Positions 54,778 through 63,252 of a DNA stretch of 64,000 bases are shown here, in pieces. Both the position numbers and the translations under genes were made by a program. The notes beneath the pieces are model-generated. The model had not been told where the DNA came from. It did not search any database and worked only from the letters and a program-made list of their open reading frames with translations. This DNA is from Clostridium sp031626875 (GTDB lineage: Bacteria; Bacillota; Clostridia; Clostridiales; Clostridiaceae), in contig NZ_JANDMF010000018.1 in assembly GCF_031626875.1 (NCBI RefSeq), positions 1 to 64,000 on the forward strand, written 5' to 3'. The stretch's first letter is position 1. Each line of letters opens with the position of its first letter.

Positions 54778-56718
54778 ATGAAAAAGAAAAGAATTATTAT
54801 TTCTTGTGTAGCTATTGCTTCTATAATGAGCAGTACATCTTGTTTAACTTTTGCTACAACAATACCATCTAGTACATTATCTATTACTGATACTTTATCA
54901 GTTACAGAAAATTCTAAAACAGTTGAAGCAAACACTACTTGGACTATTGACAAAACTACAAAACTACAAAAATTAATTATTGGTGAAGGTTCATCAATTG
55001 CTGCACCAGAAAGATATGATGTAACATTATCAGTTAATGGAGTTGGAAAGGCAATTGAAAAAGGCACATATAGAGGAGATATTGTTCTATCAGTAACAAA
55101 GCAAAATGTAGTTAAGTATTCTCCAAGTCTTACACATTATTTCAAACAAGCATTATATGTAGATTCTACAGGTATTGTATCAGATAAATCTGTTAAAGCA
55201 GAAGTTGTTGGTGGAAATGTAACAAACACTTCTGCAGATAATATTAATATCAAATCAGAAGAAGAAAAATTTAACGCTATATATGTGCCAGGTGGGACTT
55301 ATAGTATCAATGATTCTAGACTTAGTTTAATTGGTAATGGGGGTAATGATTTTGCTGGTTATGGTGCAGGTATTATGTCTACAGGTAAAAATACAACAGT
55401 AGTAGTAAACAATACCAATATAGACACTCATGGTGCAATTCGTACAGCTGTTGTAGCTGATGCTGGCAGCAATATGATAGTTAAAAATTCAAATATCAGT
55501 GCTAAAGATGGAGTTCTTCCATCTGATTATAAGGCAAATGTACAACCGGGATTAATGAAATCAGCCCCTTGGATGCTTGGAATTTCAGGAAATTGCAGAG
55601 CTACTAATGTATTAGGAGAAAATACTAAAGCTACGTATATTAATTCTTCAGTGTCTGCTGAAGGATGGGGAGCTCTTTCAGTAGATGCTTGTAAAAATGT
55701 AAAGCTTACTGCTATTAATAGTAAAATTGCTGTTACAGGTAAAAGTGGATATGGAGCTTATGCAATAGGTGATTCTATAGATAGTTTTTATGGCTGTAAA
55801 ATTAATGTACCTGATTATGGATTAATAGTTACAGGTGGTACTGGAAATTTTGGAGCTAGCACATCAGAAAAATTAAATACATTAAACTCAGATTTAAGTC
55901 TTGGTCTTACTTCTGGTGAGTTGAAATCTTTGCAAGAGACACAAACCACTGTAAAATCCAATAGATTTGGTGTTATGTGGCATGGCAATGGTACAGTTAA
56001 TATTAAGGATGGTACAGTCTTTGAAACTGGAGAAACTTCTTTTTTAATTAAGGGAGCTGCTGCAAATATTAATATGGATGGTTCAAAAGGTGCTCATGTA
56101 AAATCAGCAAGTGGAGTTATCCTTCAATTAATGGATAATGATGATCCGGGTGCAGTTATGAGTGATGGTGTAATGTATAATACAGGTGTCTATAAAGAAC
56201 CAACTGGAGATGCTACTTTAGATGAAAGTCATGATACTACTATAGTTACAAAAGATACAGATACTATAGCTAATTTTTCAAATACAATTTTAAAAGGTGA
56301 TTTTTATAATTCTACACGTGGTGGAACTGCTACGGATTTTATGGGGAATAAGAAAAACTTAGCAAAAAATCTTTCTCTTAATTTTGATAAAACTAAAATA
56401 AATGGTGTGATTTCTGCATCTAATTCTAAACATGCAAAAGATACTATAACATCTGAGGATTATGAGGAATTAGGAGAGGTTACTAATGCTGTTAGCAGTG
56501 CTGTTAATAATGGTGTAATAGTATCATTAACTAATGGTTCCAATTGGACTGTTACTGGTAAGTCATGTTTGACAAGTTTAACTATTGATAATGATTCTAA
56601 AATTACTACTCCTAATGGATATAAAGTTACTATGAAAATTGATGGAAATGAAACTGAAATTAAAGCTGGTACTTATAAAGGGAATATAGTTATTACAATT
56701 GATAAAACTGCTGAATAA
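54778..56718 (+). CDS. Secreted beta-helix repeat protein 1
   Basis: A signal peptide (about 1-27, ending TFA) precedes ~600 residues of short beta-strand repeats rich in Asn, Gly, Ser and Thr (NTNIDTHGAIRTAVVADAGSNMIVKNSNISAKDG and similar). This suggests a right-handed parallel beta-helix. N- and C-terminal parts share the segment TWTIDKTTKL...KITTPNGYKVTMKIDGNET. There are no visible lyase catalytic motifs or sortase signal. It may bind or act on polysaccharide or a surface. A paralogue follows after 69 bp. Confidence 0.8.
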   Translation: MKKKRIIISCVAIASIMSSTSCLTFATTIPSSTLSITDTLSVTENSKTVEANTTWTIDKTTKLQKLIIGEGSSIAAPERYDVTLSVNGVGKAIEKGTYRGDIVLSVTKQNVVKYSPSLTHYFKQALYVDSTGIVSDKSVKAEVVGGNVTNTSADNINIKSEEEKFNAIYVPGGTYSINDSRLSLIGNGGNDFAGYGAGIMSTGKNTTVVVNNTNIDTHGAIRTAVVADAGSNMIVKNSNISAKDGVLPSDYKANVQPGLMKSAPWMLGISGNCRATNVLGENTKATYINSSVSAEGWGALSVDACKNVKLTAINSKIAVTGKSGYGAYAIGDSIDSFYGCKINVPDYGLIVTGGTGNFGASTSEKLNTLNSDLSLGLTSGELKSLQETQTTVKSNRFGVMWHGNGTVNIKDGTVFETGETSFLIKGAAANINMDGSKGAHVKSASGVILQLMDNDDPGAVMSDGVMYNTGVYKEPTGDATLDESHDTTIVTKDTDTIANFSNTILKGDFYNSTRGGTATDFMGNKKNLAKNLSLNFDKTKINGVISASNSKHAKDTITSEDYEELGEVTNAVSSAVNNGVIVSLTNGSNWTVTGKSCLTSLTIDNDSKITTPNGYKVTMKIDGNETEIKAGTYKGNIVITIDKTAE

Positions 56719-56787
56719 ATTAGATTTTTAGTGTGATTGATAGAAAATTCAAAATAATATTAACGAAAAAATTTATAGAGGTGAAAT

Positions 56788-58200
56788 ATGAATAATAGAA
56801 AGAGATTAAAAGGATTTATCGCTTGTGCCATTAGTGTTTATATGTTGACTACAATATCTTCTAAAGTCATGGTAGCAGCTGCAGAAATTCCAGCAGGAGG
56901 GCCACCAGCAGCAAGTATTACCCCAATTACTTCTGCTGCTGTATATATAAAAGATGGAAAATATACTTTGGACAACTCTATTACATCAGCAGTATCAGGA
57001 AGTGATGTTACAGGGAGTGCAGCAAAAAAAATAAAAATCTTATCTGATGTAGAAAGCTTAAATGGGCTTTATGTAACAGGAAGTAATTCTAATTATTTAT
57101 TAGAAAACTCTAAAATTTTACTTTCAGGAAATGGAAGTGATGATTTTTCAGGAGTTGGAGCAGGAGCTATGGTTAATGATGGTGGCACATTAACTTTAAG
57201 TAATTCGCAAATAATTACAAATGGTTGCATAAGAAGTGCAACAGCTGCTACTGATAATAGCACAATAAAGGTATATGATTCTACACTTATGGCCAATGGT
57301 GGGGCATTACCAAGTGATTATGTGGCAAAAATTGGACCAGGAATGATGACCCCTCCAACTGGTTTAGCTGTAACTGGAACTGCACGTACCTGTCTAACTA
57401 TGAATAATTCTAAAAGTTATTACTACAATTCAAATATTATAGCAGATGGTTGGGGAGCACTTTCAACTGATTCTGCAAATGGATATGTTTACCTTGAAGC
57501 AAATAACTGTAGGGTTAAAACAATTACAAGTGGATATGGAGCTTATGCAGATAATGGATGTCATGATGCTTTCAATAATTGCAAATTTGATAGTGCAGCT
57601 ATGGCATTAATTATGGCAGGAACTAATGATGCTACTTTTAATAACACAAGTGTTATTTGTAAAACAAATTTCGCTATGTTGCATTGTGTAATGGGAAGTA
57701 CTTCAGATAAATCTACTTTAAATGTCAATGGTGGAAATATAGAAACAGATGATTCTACTATTTTAGTAAAAAGTCATAATGCAGATATTACTATTGATGG
57801 TTCAAATATTGTATGTAAAAATGGAGTTCTAATTAAATCAATAATAAATTCTGATGAAAATAGAACTAAAGTTCCAACTGGTGAAAAAGTTTATGGAATA
57901 AATACAATGTTAAAAAACATGAGACTTGAAGGCGATATACTCCATGAAGATACTGAAAGAACCATGTCAATTAATCTTGTTGGGACAACTTTAAAAGGTA
58001 AAATAAAGGATGCTTCTATCAATATTGATGCAAATAGTAAATGGACAGCAACAGCAGATTCTAATGTTACACTTGTTAGTTCTGATATATCAAAAATAGA
58101 TGCTCCTACAGGTGTTACAATTACAGCTAAGGCAGGTTCAGATTGTACATTAAGTGGTAGTTATACACTTGCAAGTGGTGGAATTTTAAATGTTAACTAG
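56788..58200 (+). CDS. Secreted beta-helix repeat protein 2
   Basis: This 470-residue paralogue of the preceding protein shares GNGSDDFSGVGAGAMVNDGG / NGGNDFAGYGAGIMSTG, NGCIRSATAATD / HGAIRTAVVAD, GALPSDYVAKIGPGMM / GVLPSDYKANVQPGLM and GWGALSTDSANGYVYLEANNC. A signal peptide (about 1-33) is present. It lacks the first protein's ~120-residue N-terminal module. Tandem duplication is evident. Function unknown; its operon placement follows the OYE-SDR genes but a repeat element separates them. Confidence 0.8.
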   Translation: MNNRKRLKGFIACAISVYMLTTISSKVMVAAAEIPAGGPPAASITPITSAAVYIKDGKYTLDNSITSAVSGSDVTGSAAKKIKILSDVESLNGLYVTGSNSNYLLENSKILLSGNGSDDFSGVGAGAMVNDGGTLTLSNSQIITNGCIRSATAATDNSTIKVYDSTLMANGGALPSDYVAKIGPGMMTPPTGLAVTGTARTCLTMNNSKSYYYNSNIIADGWGALSTDSANGYVYLEANNCRVKTITSGYGAYADNGCHDAFNNCKFDSAAMALIMAGTNDATFNNTSVICKTNFAMLHCVMGSTSDKSTLNVNGGNIETDDSTILVKSHNADITIDGSNIVCKNGVLIKSIINSDENRTKVPTGEKVYGINTMLKNMRLEGDILHEDTERTMSINLVGTTLKGKIKDASINIDANSKWTATADSNVTLVSSDISKIDAPTGVTITAKAGSDCTLSGSYTLASGGILNVN

Positions 58201-58322
58201 AAAATAGGTTAATATAAAAAATGATAAGTATCAGTTAATGGAATCCAGAAGATATAATTTTAGCTATGAATTAAATAAAGAACAAATTTTAAATTTCATG
58301 TTCGTTAAAAAAATATCTATTG

Positions 58323-58351
58323 TTGACACTTGGAAATAAATATGTGATACT
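58323..58351 (+). promoter_or_regulatory. Promoter P1 of the glp locus
   Basis: TTGACA (58323-58328), 17 bp, GATACT (58346-58351). The box AGAAAACAATTACA starts 10 bp later (58362), as it does at promoter P2. A partial cre-like sequence (TGAAAACG) directly follows the -10. Confidence 0.75.
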
Positions 58352-58433
58352 GAAAACGTAGAGAAAACAATTACATTAAGGTGTTTTCAGAGAAAAAAAT
58401 ATAAATGTAGGCTATAGAGAAATTAGAGAATTC

Positions 58434-58544
58434 AGCCACATAAAACAGAAATTACTTAGTTAAATGAGACTAAGTAATTTAAAACTTCTATTTTAAGCGA
58501 CATTAGAAATAAGTTGTTTAAAGTAAAGTGTGTTTTATGTGGCT
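58434..58544 (+). other. Three-stem structured element in the glpF leader
   Basis: An outer perfect 14-bp stem, AGCCACATAAAACA (58434-58447) with TGTTTTATGTGGCT (58531-58544), closes two inner stems. The first is a perfect 12-bp hairpin AAATTACTTAGT/ACTAAGTAATTT (58449-58480); the second is an imperfect ACTT..ATTT/AAATAAGT hairpin (about 58483-58515). This is a three-way-junction fold without a U-tract. It could be a leader RNA or a mobile-type inverted element. Confidence 0.6.
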
Positions 58545-58743
58545 ATAATTATGAAGAAAATTAACTAATTCTTAATAAAGTTAGTTTTACTAAAATTATT
58601 GTTTAAATCATAAATATATATTGTGTTATTTAATAGTAATATTAAAAAGAAGATTAATTTACGAGAGTAGGTGCATATAAAATAATTCTAGGTAATGAAT
58701 ATAATAGTGAAGAGGTATCGTAAAATAGAAGGGAGATGGTGCT

Positions 58744-59448
58744 ATGACAATTTTTTTAGCAGAACTTATAGGTACATTATTACTTATTCTATTAGGAGAT
58801 GGTGTTGTTGCAAACGTTGTCTTAAAGAAATCAAAGGGATATGGCTCAGGATGGATTGTAATTACAACTGGATGGGCTATTGCAGTAGCAGTTCCAGCTT
58901 TGATTTTTGGAAGCTACAGTGGAGCACATTTTAATCCGGCATTAACAATTGCTTTTGCTGTAATAGGAAAAGTAGCATGGAGTCAGGTTCCAATATACTT
59001 AGCAGGACAATTTATAGGTGGATTTTTAGGAGCTATTTTAGTATTTGTTCATAATTATGATCATTTTAAATGTAGTGATAGCAAAGAGGACAAGCTAGGA
59101 ATATTTTGTACAGGTCCAGCAATAAGAAATAAAACTGTAAACTTTATTTGTGAAGTTATAGGTACATTTGTATTAGTTTTTGGAATTTTAGGAATAGGAG
59201 CACAAAATTTAACTAATGGAATTGGAACACTATTTGTAGGTTTATTGATTTGGGGAATTGGATTAAGTTTAGGAGGAACAACAGGTTATGCGATTAATCC
59301 AGCTAGAGATTTAGCACCAAGAATTGCACATGCAGTTTTACCAATACCTAATAAAGGTGATTCGGATTGGGATTATTCATGGATTCCTGTAGTTGGGCCA
59401 ATAATTGGTGGTATTTTAGGTGCTTTAGTTTATACATTATTTTTCTAA
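58744..59448 (+). CDS. glpF: Glycerol uptake facilitator
   Basis: This 234-residue, six-span aquaglyceroporin has the two NPA-type motifs SGAHFNPALTIA (residues 64-66) and GYAINPARDLAPRIA. The Asp after NPAR marks glycerol facilitators rather than water channels. It lets glycerol diffuse in for phosphorylation by GlpK, encoded two genes on. GGGAGATGG precedes the start. It is the first gene of the glp locus. Confidence 0.95.
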   Translation: MTIFLAELIGTLLLILLGDGVVANVVLKKSKGYGSGWIVITTGWAIAVAVPALIFGSYSGAHFNPALTIAFAVIGKVAWSQVPIYLAGQFIGGFLGAILVFVHNYDHFKCSDSKEDKLGIFCTGPAIRNKTVNFICEVIGTFVLVFGILGIGAQNLTNGIGTLFVGLLIWGIGLSLGGTTGYAINPARDLAPRIAHAVLPIPNKGDSDWDYSWIPVVGPIIGGILGALVYTLFF

Positions 59449-59478
59449 AGTAATTCTTTTAAATTATTATCCCATGAT

Positions 59479-59507
59479 TTGACACTATAAAATTAGTGTG
59501 TAATACT
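59479..59507 (+). promoter_or_regulatory. Promoter P2 (glpP-glpK)
   Basis: TTGACA (59479-59484), 17 bp, AATACT (59502-59507). The identical 14-bp box AGAAAACAATTACA starts 10 bp later (59518), as at P1. Confidence 0.75.
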
Positions 59508-59542
59508 TAGAATAAAAAGAAAACAATTACACAGGAGTAAAC

Positions 59543-60100
59543 ATGAATATAAAAGAATTATTAGAAGAAAATCCAATTATAGCAGCAGTAAAAAATGAAG
59601 AACAATTAGATAAAGCTGTAAATTCAGACGCTGAAATCATATTTGTTTTATATGGAGATGTAATGAACATTAAAGAAATAAGCAATATCATAACATCCAA
59701 TAGTAAAATAGGAATAATTCATATCGATTTAGTTGAAGGATTTACAAATAAAGAAGTTGTTATAAGGTATATTAAAGAAGAAACTAAATTTAGTGGCATA
59801 ATTAGTACAAAGCCACAAGTAGTTAAGGCAGCTAAGAAATATAATTTATTGGCAGTTCAAAGGTTCTTTATCTTTGATACACTTTCATTAAATAATGTTA
59901 AGAATCATTTGATTTCTGAATGTGATGCAGTGGAGATTTTACCAGGAATAATCCCAAAGGTAATCGATATTATTGCAAAGTATTCTAATAAACCTGTAGT
60001 CGCAGGAGGGTTAATTGAAACTAAAGAAGAGGTTATGGAGGCTTTAAGTTCAGGAGCTACATGTGTGTCTACAACTAAAAAAGAAATTTGGGACATGTAG
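59543..60100 (+). CDS. glpP: GlpP-family glycerol operon antiterminator
   Basis: This 185-residue TIM-barrel-like protein matches GlpP: NPIIAAVKNEEQLDKAV, IIFVLYGDVMNI, IGIIHIDLVEGF, GIISTKPQVVKAAKK, LLAVQRFFIFDTLS, EILPGIIPKVI and PVVAGGLIETKEEVMEAL. In Bacillus subtilis GlpP with glycerol-3-phosphate prevents termination in the glpD leader. A terminator hairpin lies before the dehydrogenase gene here (61732). The gene's 5' end carries the duplicated glp box, suggesting autoregulation. AGGAG lies 5 nt before the start. Confidence 0.93.
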   Translation: MNIKELLEENPIIAAVKNEEQLDKAVNSDAEIIFVLYGDVMNIKEISNIITSNSKIGIIHIDLVEGFTNKEVVIRYIKEETKFSGIISTKPQVVKAAKKYNLLAVQRFFIFDTLSLNNVKNHLISECDAVEILPGIIPKVIDIIAKYSNKPVVAGGLIETKEEVMEALSSGATCVSTTKKEIWDM

Positions 60101-60153
60101 TATATAGAAAATTAAATTTTAGAGAAATATTAGATAACAGAGGAGTGCATTAT

Positions 60154-61653
60154 ATGAAAAAATACATTATAGCTTTAGATCAAGGAACTACTAGTTCGAG
60201 GGCGATAATTTTTGATAAAGATCAAAATATATTTGGTGTAAGCCAAAAAGAATTTACTCAAATATATCCCAATCAAGGATGGGTTGAACATAATCCTTTA
60301 GAAATATGGGCAAGCCAATATGGAGTTTTGCAAGAAGTAATGGCAAAAACTAATATAACTCAAGATGAGGTAGCAGCTATAGGAATTACAAACCAAAGAG
60401 AAACAACGATAGTATGGGACAAAAAAACAGGAGAACCAGTATACAATGCAATTGTTTGGCAATGTAGAAGAACAGCAGCTATAATAGAAGATCTTAAAGA
60501 AGATAAAGAATTTCAGGAATATGTAAAAGAAAATACAGGATTATTATTAGATGCATATTTTTCAGCAACTAAGATAAAATGGATTTTAGATAATGTTGAA
60601 GGTGCACGTGAAAGAGCAGAAAATGGAGAGCTATTGTTTGGTACAGTTGATACTTGGTTAGTATGGAAACTTACAAATGGCAAAGTGCATGTAACCGATT
60701 TCACAAATGCATCAAGAACAATGCTTTATAATATAAAAGAATTAAAATGGGATGAAAGGATTTTAGAGAAACTTAACATTCCAAAATCCATGTTACCAGA
60801 GGTTAAAAATTCATCAGAAGTTTATGGATATACAAATCTTGGTGGCACTGGAGGAGTTAGAGTGCCTATAGCAGGTATGGCTGGAGATCAGCAATGTGCT
60901 TTGTTTGGGCAAACTTGTTTTGAGGAAGGTAGTGTTAAAAATACTTATGGAACAGGTTGTTTCCTCCTTATGAATACAGGAGAAAAGATGATTCAAAGCA
61001 AAAATGGTTTAGTTACTACCATTGCAATAGGAATTGATAACAAAGTACAATATGCTTTAGAAGGATCAGTATTTGTTGGTGGTGCTGTTATTCAATGGAT
61101 TAGAGACGAGCTTAAATTAGTTAGTGATGCTGCAGATACAGAATATTTTGCTAAGAAGGTTAAAGATAATGGAGGAGTATATGTTGTTCCAGCATTTACT
61201 GGTCTTGGAGCTCCATATTGGGATATGTATGCAAGAGGAGCCATTATGGGATTAACAAGAGGAGCCAATAGAAATCATATTATTAGAGCTGCTCTTGAAT
61301 CTATTGCGTATCAATCAAGGGATTTAATGGACGCAATGCAAGAAGATTCAGGATGTAAACTTACAAGTCTTAAAGTTGATGGTGGAGCTTGTAGAAATAA
61401 TTTATTAATGCAATTCCAAGCCGATATTACAGGTGCAGAGGTTGTAAGACCTATAATAACAGAAACAACAGCTCTTGGTGCAGCATATTTAGCTGGACTT
61501 GCTGTAGGCTTCTGGAAATCTAAAGAAGAGATTGCAGAAAAGTGGGCTGTAAGTGAGACTTATACTCCTAATTTAGATGAAGATAAAAAGAATAAATTAT
61601 ACAAGGGATGGAAGAAAGCGGTTAAGAGAGCACAAGAATGGGAAGAAGATTAA
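60154..61653 (+). CDS. glpK: Glycerol kinase
   Basis: The 499-residue protein begins MKKYIIALDQGTTSSRAIIFD and shows GWVEHNPLEIW, NQRETT, WQCRRT, FTNASRTMLYNI, AGDQQCALFGQ and GGACRNNLLMQFQADI, all typical of FGGY-family glycerol kinases. It makes sn-glycerol-3-phosphate with ATP. GAGGAG precedes ATG 60154; an upstream in-frame ATG (60088) would overlap glpP and add 22 atypical residues, so it is rejected. Confidence 0.97.
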   Translation: MKKYIIALDQGTTSSRAIIFDKDQNIFGVSQKEFTQIYPNQGWVEHNPLEIWASQYGVLQEVMAKTNITQDEVAAIGITNQRETTIVWDKKTGEPVYNAIVWQCRRTAAIIEDLKEDKEFQEYVKENTGLLLDAYFSATKIKWILDNVEGARERAENGELLFGTVDTWLVWKLTNGKVHVTDFTNASRTMLYNIKELKWDERILEKLNIPKSMLPEVKNSSEVYGYTNLGGTGGVRVPIAGMAGDQQCALFGQTCFEEGSVKNTYGTGCFLLMNTGEKMIQSKNGLVTTIAIGIDNKVQYALEGSVFVGGAVIQWIRDELKLVSDAADTEYFAKKVKDNGGVYVVPAFTGLGAPYWDMYARGAIMGLTRGANRNHIIRAALESIAYQSRDLMDAMQEDSGCKLTSLKVDGGACRNNLLMQFQADITGAEVVRPIITETTALGAAYLAGLAVGFWKSKEEIAEKWAVSETYTPNLDEDKKNKLYKGWKKAVKRAQEWEED

Positions 61654-61662
61654 AATAAAAGC

Positions 61663-61691
61663 TGGACATGTATACCTATACAGGCTATAAT
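61663..61691 (+). promoter_or_regulatory. Promoter upstream of the glpA-like gene
   Basis: TGGACA (61663-61668), 17 bp, TATAAT (61686-61691). The spacer carries the palindrome TGTATACCTATACA (61669-61682), a candidate operator. Confidence 0.65.
61669..61682. promoter_or_regulatory. Palindrome in the promoter spacer
   Basis: TGTATA and TATACA are exact inverted arms around CC, between -35 and -10. A bound repressor would block polymerase. The regulator is unknown. Confidence 0.5.
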
Positions 61692-61731
61692 ATAATTATA
61701 AAGTAAATAATAAAATGCTGAGAGAATTTAG

Positions 61732-61787
61732 AGTCAAGCATAAAAACTTTGGTGATTATTCACCTTGTTTTTAGCTTGGCTTTTTTT
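61732..61787 (+). terminator. Leader terminator before the glpA-like gene
   Basis: AGTCAAGC/GCTTGGCT, TAAAAAC/GTTTTTA and GGTGA/TCACC stack into one long hairpin (61732-61781) followed by T7. It stands between a promoter and the gene it would silence, the arrangement expected for GlpP antitermination. Confidence 0.85.
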
Positions 61788-61809
61788 ACGTGATTAAGGA
61801 GGGTTTAAT

Positions 61810-63237
61810 ATGTATGATGTAGCAATAATTGGAGCAGGTGTCGTAGGATGTTCCATATTTAGAGAATTAACCAAATATAACTTAAAGGTAGTTGTGTTAG
61901 AAAAAGAAAATGATGTTTCACTAGGAACAAGTAAAGCAAATTCGGCAATAGTGCATGCAGGATATGATCCTAAAGAAGGTACTTTAATGGCAAAGTACAA
62001 TGTAAAAGGAAATGAAATGTTTGAAGATTTATGCAAAGAGTTAAGTGTTCCTTTTAAGAGAAATGGATCATTAATTTTAGCTTTTAATGAAGAGGATATG
62101 GATACAATAAGAGGGCTTTATGAGAATGGAACAAAAGTAGGAGTTAAAAATTTAAAAGTTTTAACAATGGATGAAACTTTAGAATTAGAACCAAACCTTA
62201 ATGAAGACATAAAAGGAGCATTATATGCCCCAACTGGTGGTATAGTTGGACCATTTGAATATACTATAGCTTTAGCAGAAAATGCAGTTGAAAATGGTGG
62301 AGAGATTAAATTAAGAAAAGAAGTTGTTTCAATAGAGAAAGATGATTTCTTTAAGATTTCAACTAAGGATGGAGAGATAGTAGAAGCTAAATTTGTTATA
62401 AATGCTGCTGGAGTTTATGCTGATAAGATACACAATTTAATTTGCAAAGAAAGCTTTAAGATAATTCCAAGAAGTGGTGAATATTATGTAATGGATAAAA
62501 GCCAAGGAAGTTTAGTTAGTCATACATTATTCCAATGTCCATCTAAGTTTGGAAAGGGAGTATTGGTAACACCAACTGTTCATGGAAATTTATTAGTAGG
62601 ACCTGATGCAAGAGATATAGAAGATAAAGAAGATTTAGGTACAATTGCAGAAGGATTAGAAGAAATAAGAGAATCTGCTATGAGAACTACAACAAAAGTT
62701 AATTTTAGAGAAGGAATAAGAAATTTTGCAGGACTTAGAGCTAATCCAGATACAGGTGATTTTATAGTAGAAGAAAATGATGAAGTAAAAGGTTTTGTAG
62801 ATGTTGCAGGAATGAAATCACCAGGGTTATCTTCAGCTCCAGCTATAGCACTAGATGTAGTTAGTATATTAGAAAAAGCAGGATGTAGCTTAGAGAAAAA
62901 AGAAGATTTCATAGCAAAAAGAGATCAAATTCATTTTATGGAATTAGAACCAAAGGATAAGGCTAATCTTATAAAAGAAAATCCTGAGTATGGAAGAATA
63001 GTTTGCAGATGTGAAAGTATAACAGAAGGAGAAATAGTTGATGCAATAAAAAGAAGCTTTGGAGCCATATCATTAGATGGAGTAAAAAGAAGATGTAGAC
63101 CAGGAATGGGAAGATGTCAAGGTGGATTCTGTGGACCAAAAGTTCAAGAGATAATAGCAAGAGAATACGGTGTTCCATTAGAAAGTGTTATGTTGGAAAA
63201 AGATAAATCTTATATATTAGTAGGGAAAACTAAGTAG
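61810..63237 (+). CDS. GlpA-like FAD-dependent dehydrogenase with BFD-type [2Fe-2S] domain
   Basis: This 475-residue protein has an FAD-binding start (DVAIIGAGVVGCSIFRELTKY), a DAO-type body (YAPTGGIVGPFEYTIALAENAV, GLRANPDTGDFIVE, GMKSPGLSSAPAIALDVV) and a C-terminal Cys domain (VCRCESITEGEIVDAI ... RRCRPGMGRCQGGFCGP) of the BFD/[2Fe-2S] kind. These are the features of anaerobic glycerol-3-phosphate dehydrogenase GlpA-like proteins found with a second flavoprotein (next gene). It probably oxidises glycerol-3-phosphate to dihydroxyacetone phosphate. The start follows AGGAGGG, after the leader terminator. Confidence 0.9.
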   Translation: MYDVAIIGAGVVGCSIFRELTKYNLKVVVLEKENDVSLGTSKANSAIVHAGYDPKEGTLMAKYNVKGNEMFEDLCKELSVPFKRNGSLILAFNEEDMDTIRGLYENGTKVGVKNLKVLTMDETLELEPNLNEDIKGALYAPTGGIVGPFEYTIALAENAVENGGEIKLRKEVVSIEKDDFFKISTKDGEIVEAKFVINAAGVYADKIHNLICKESFKIIPRSGEYYVMDKSQGSLVSHTLFQCPSKFGKGVLVTPTVHGNLLVGPDARDIEDKEDLGTIAEGLEEIRESAMRTTTKVNFREGIRNFAGLRANPDTGDFIVEENDEVKGFVDVAGMKSPGLSSAPAIALDVVSILEKAGCSLEKKEDFIAKRDQIHFMELEPKDKANLIKENPEYGRIVCRCESITEGEIVDAIKRSFGAISLDGVKRRCRPGMGRCQGGFCGPKVQEIIAREYGVPLESVMLEKDKSYILVGKTK

Positions 63238-63252
63238 AAGGGGGACAAAGTT

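Larger units (their letters stand above)
58201..58743. other. Regulatory interval upstream of glpF
   Basis: No gene is supported. It holds the promoter (58323-58351), the AGAAAACAATTACA box (58362-58375), the inverted pair CTGAAAAC/GTTTTCAG (58350-58357, 58383-58390) and the multi-stem element 58434-58544. Confidence 0.6.
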
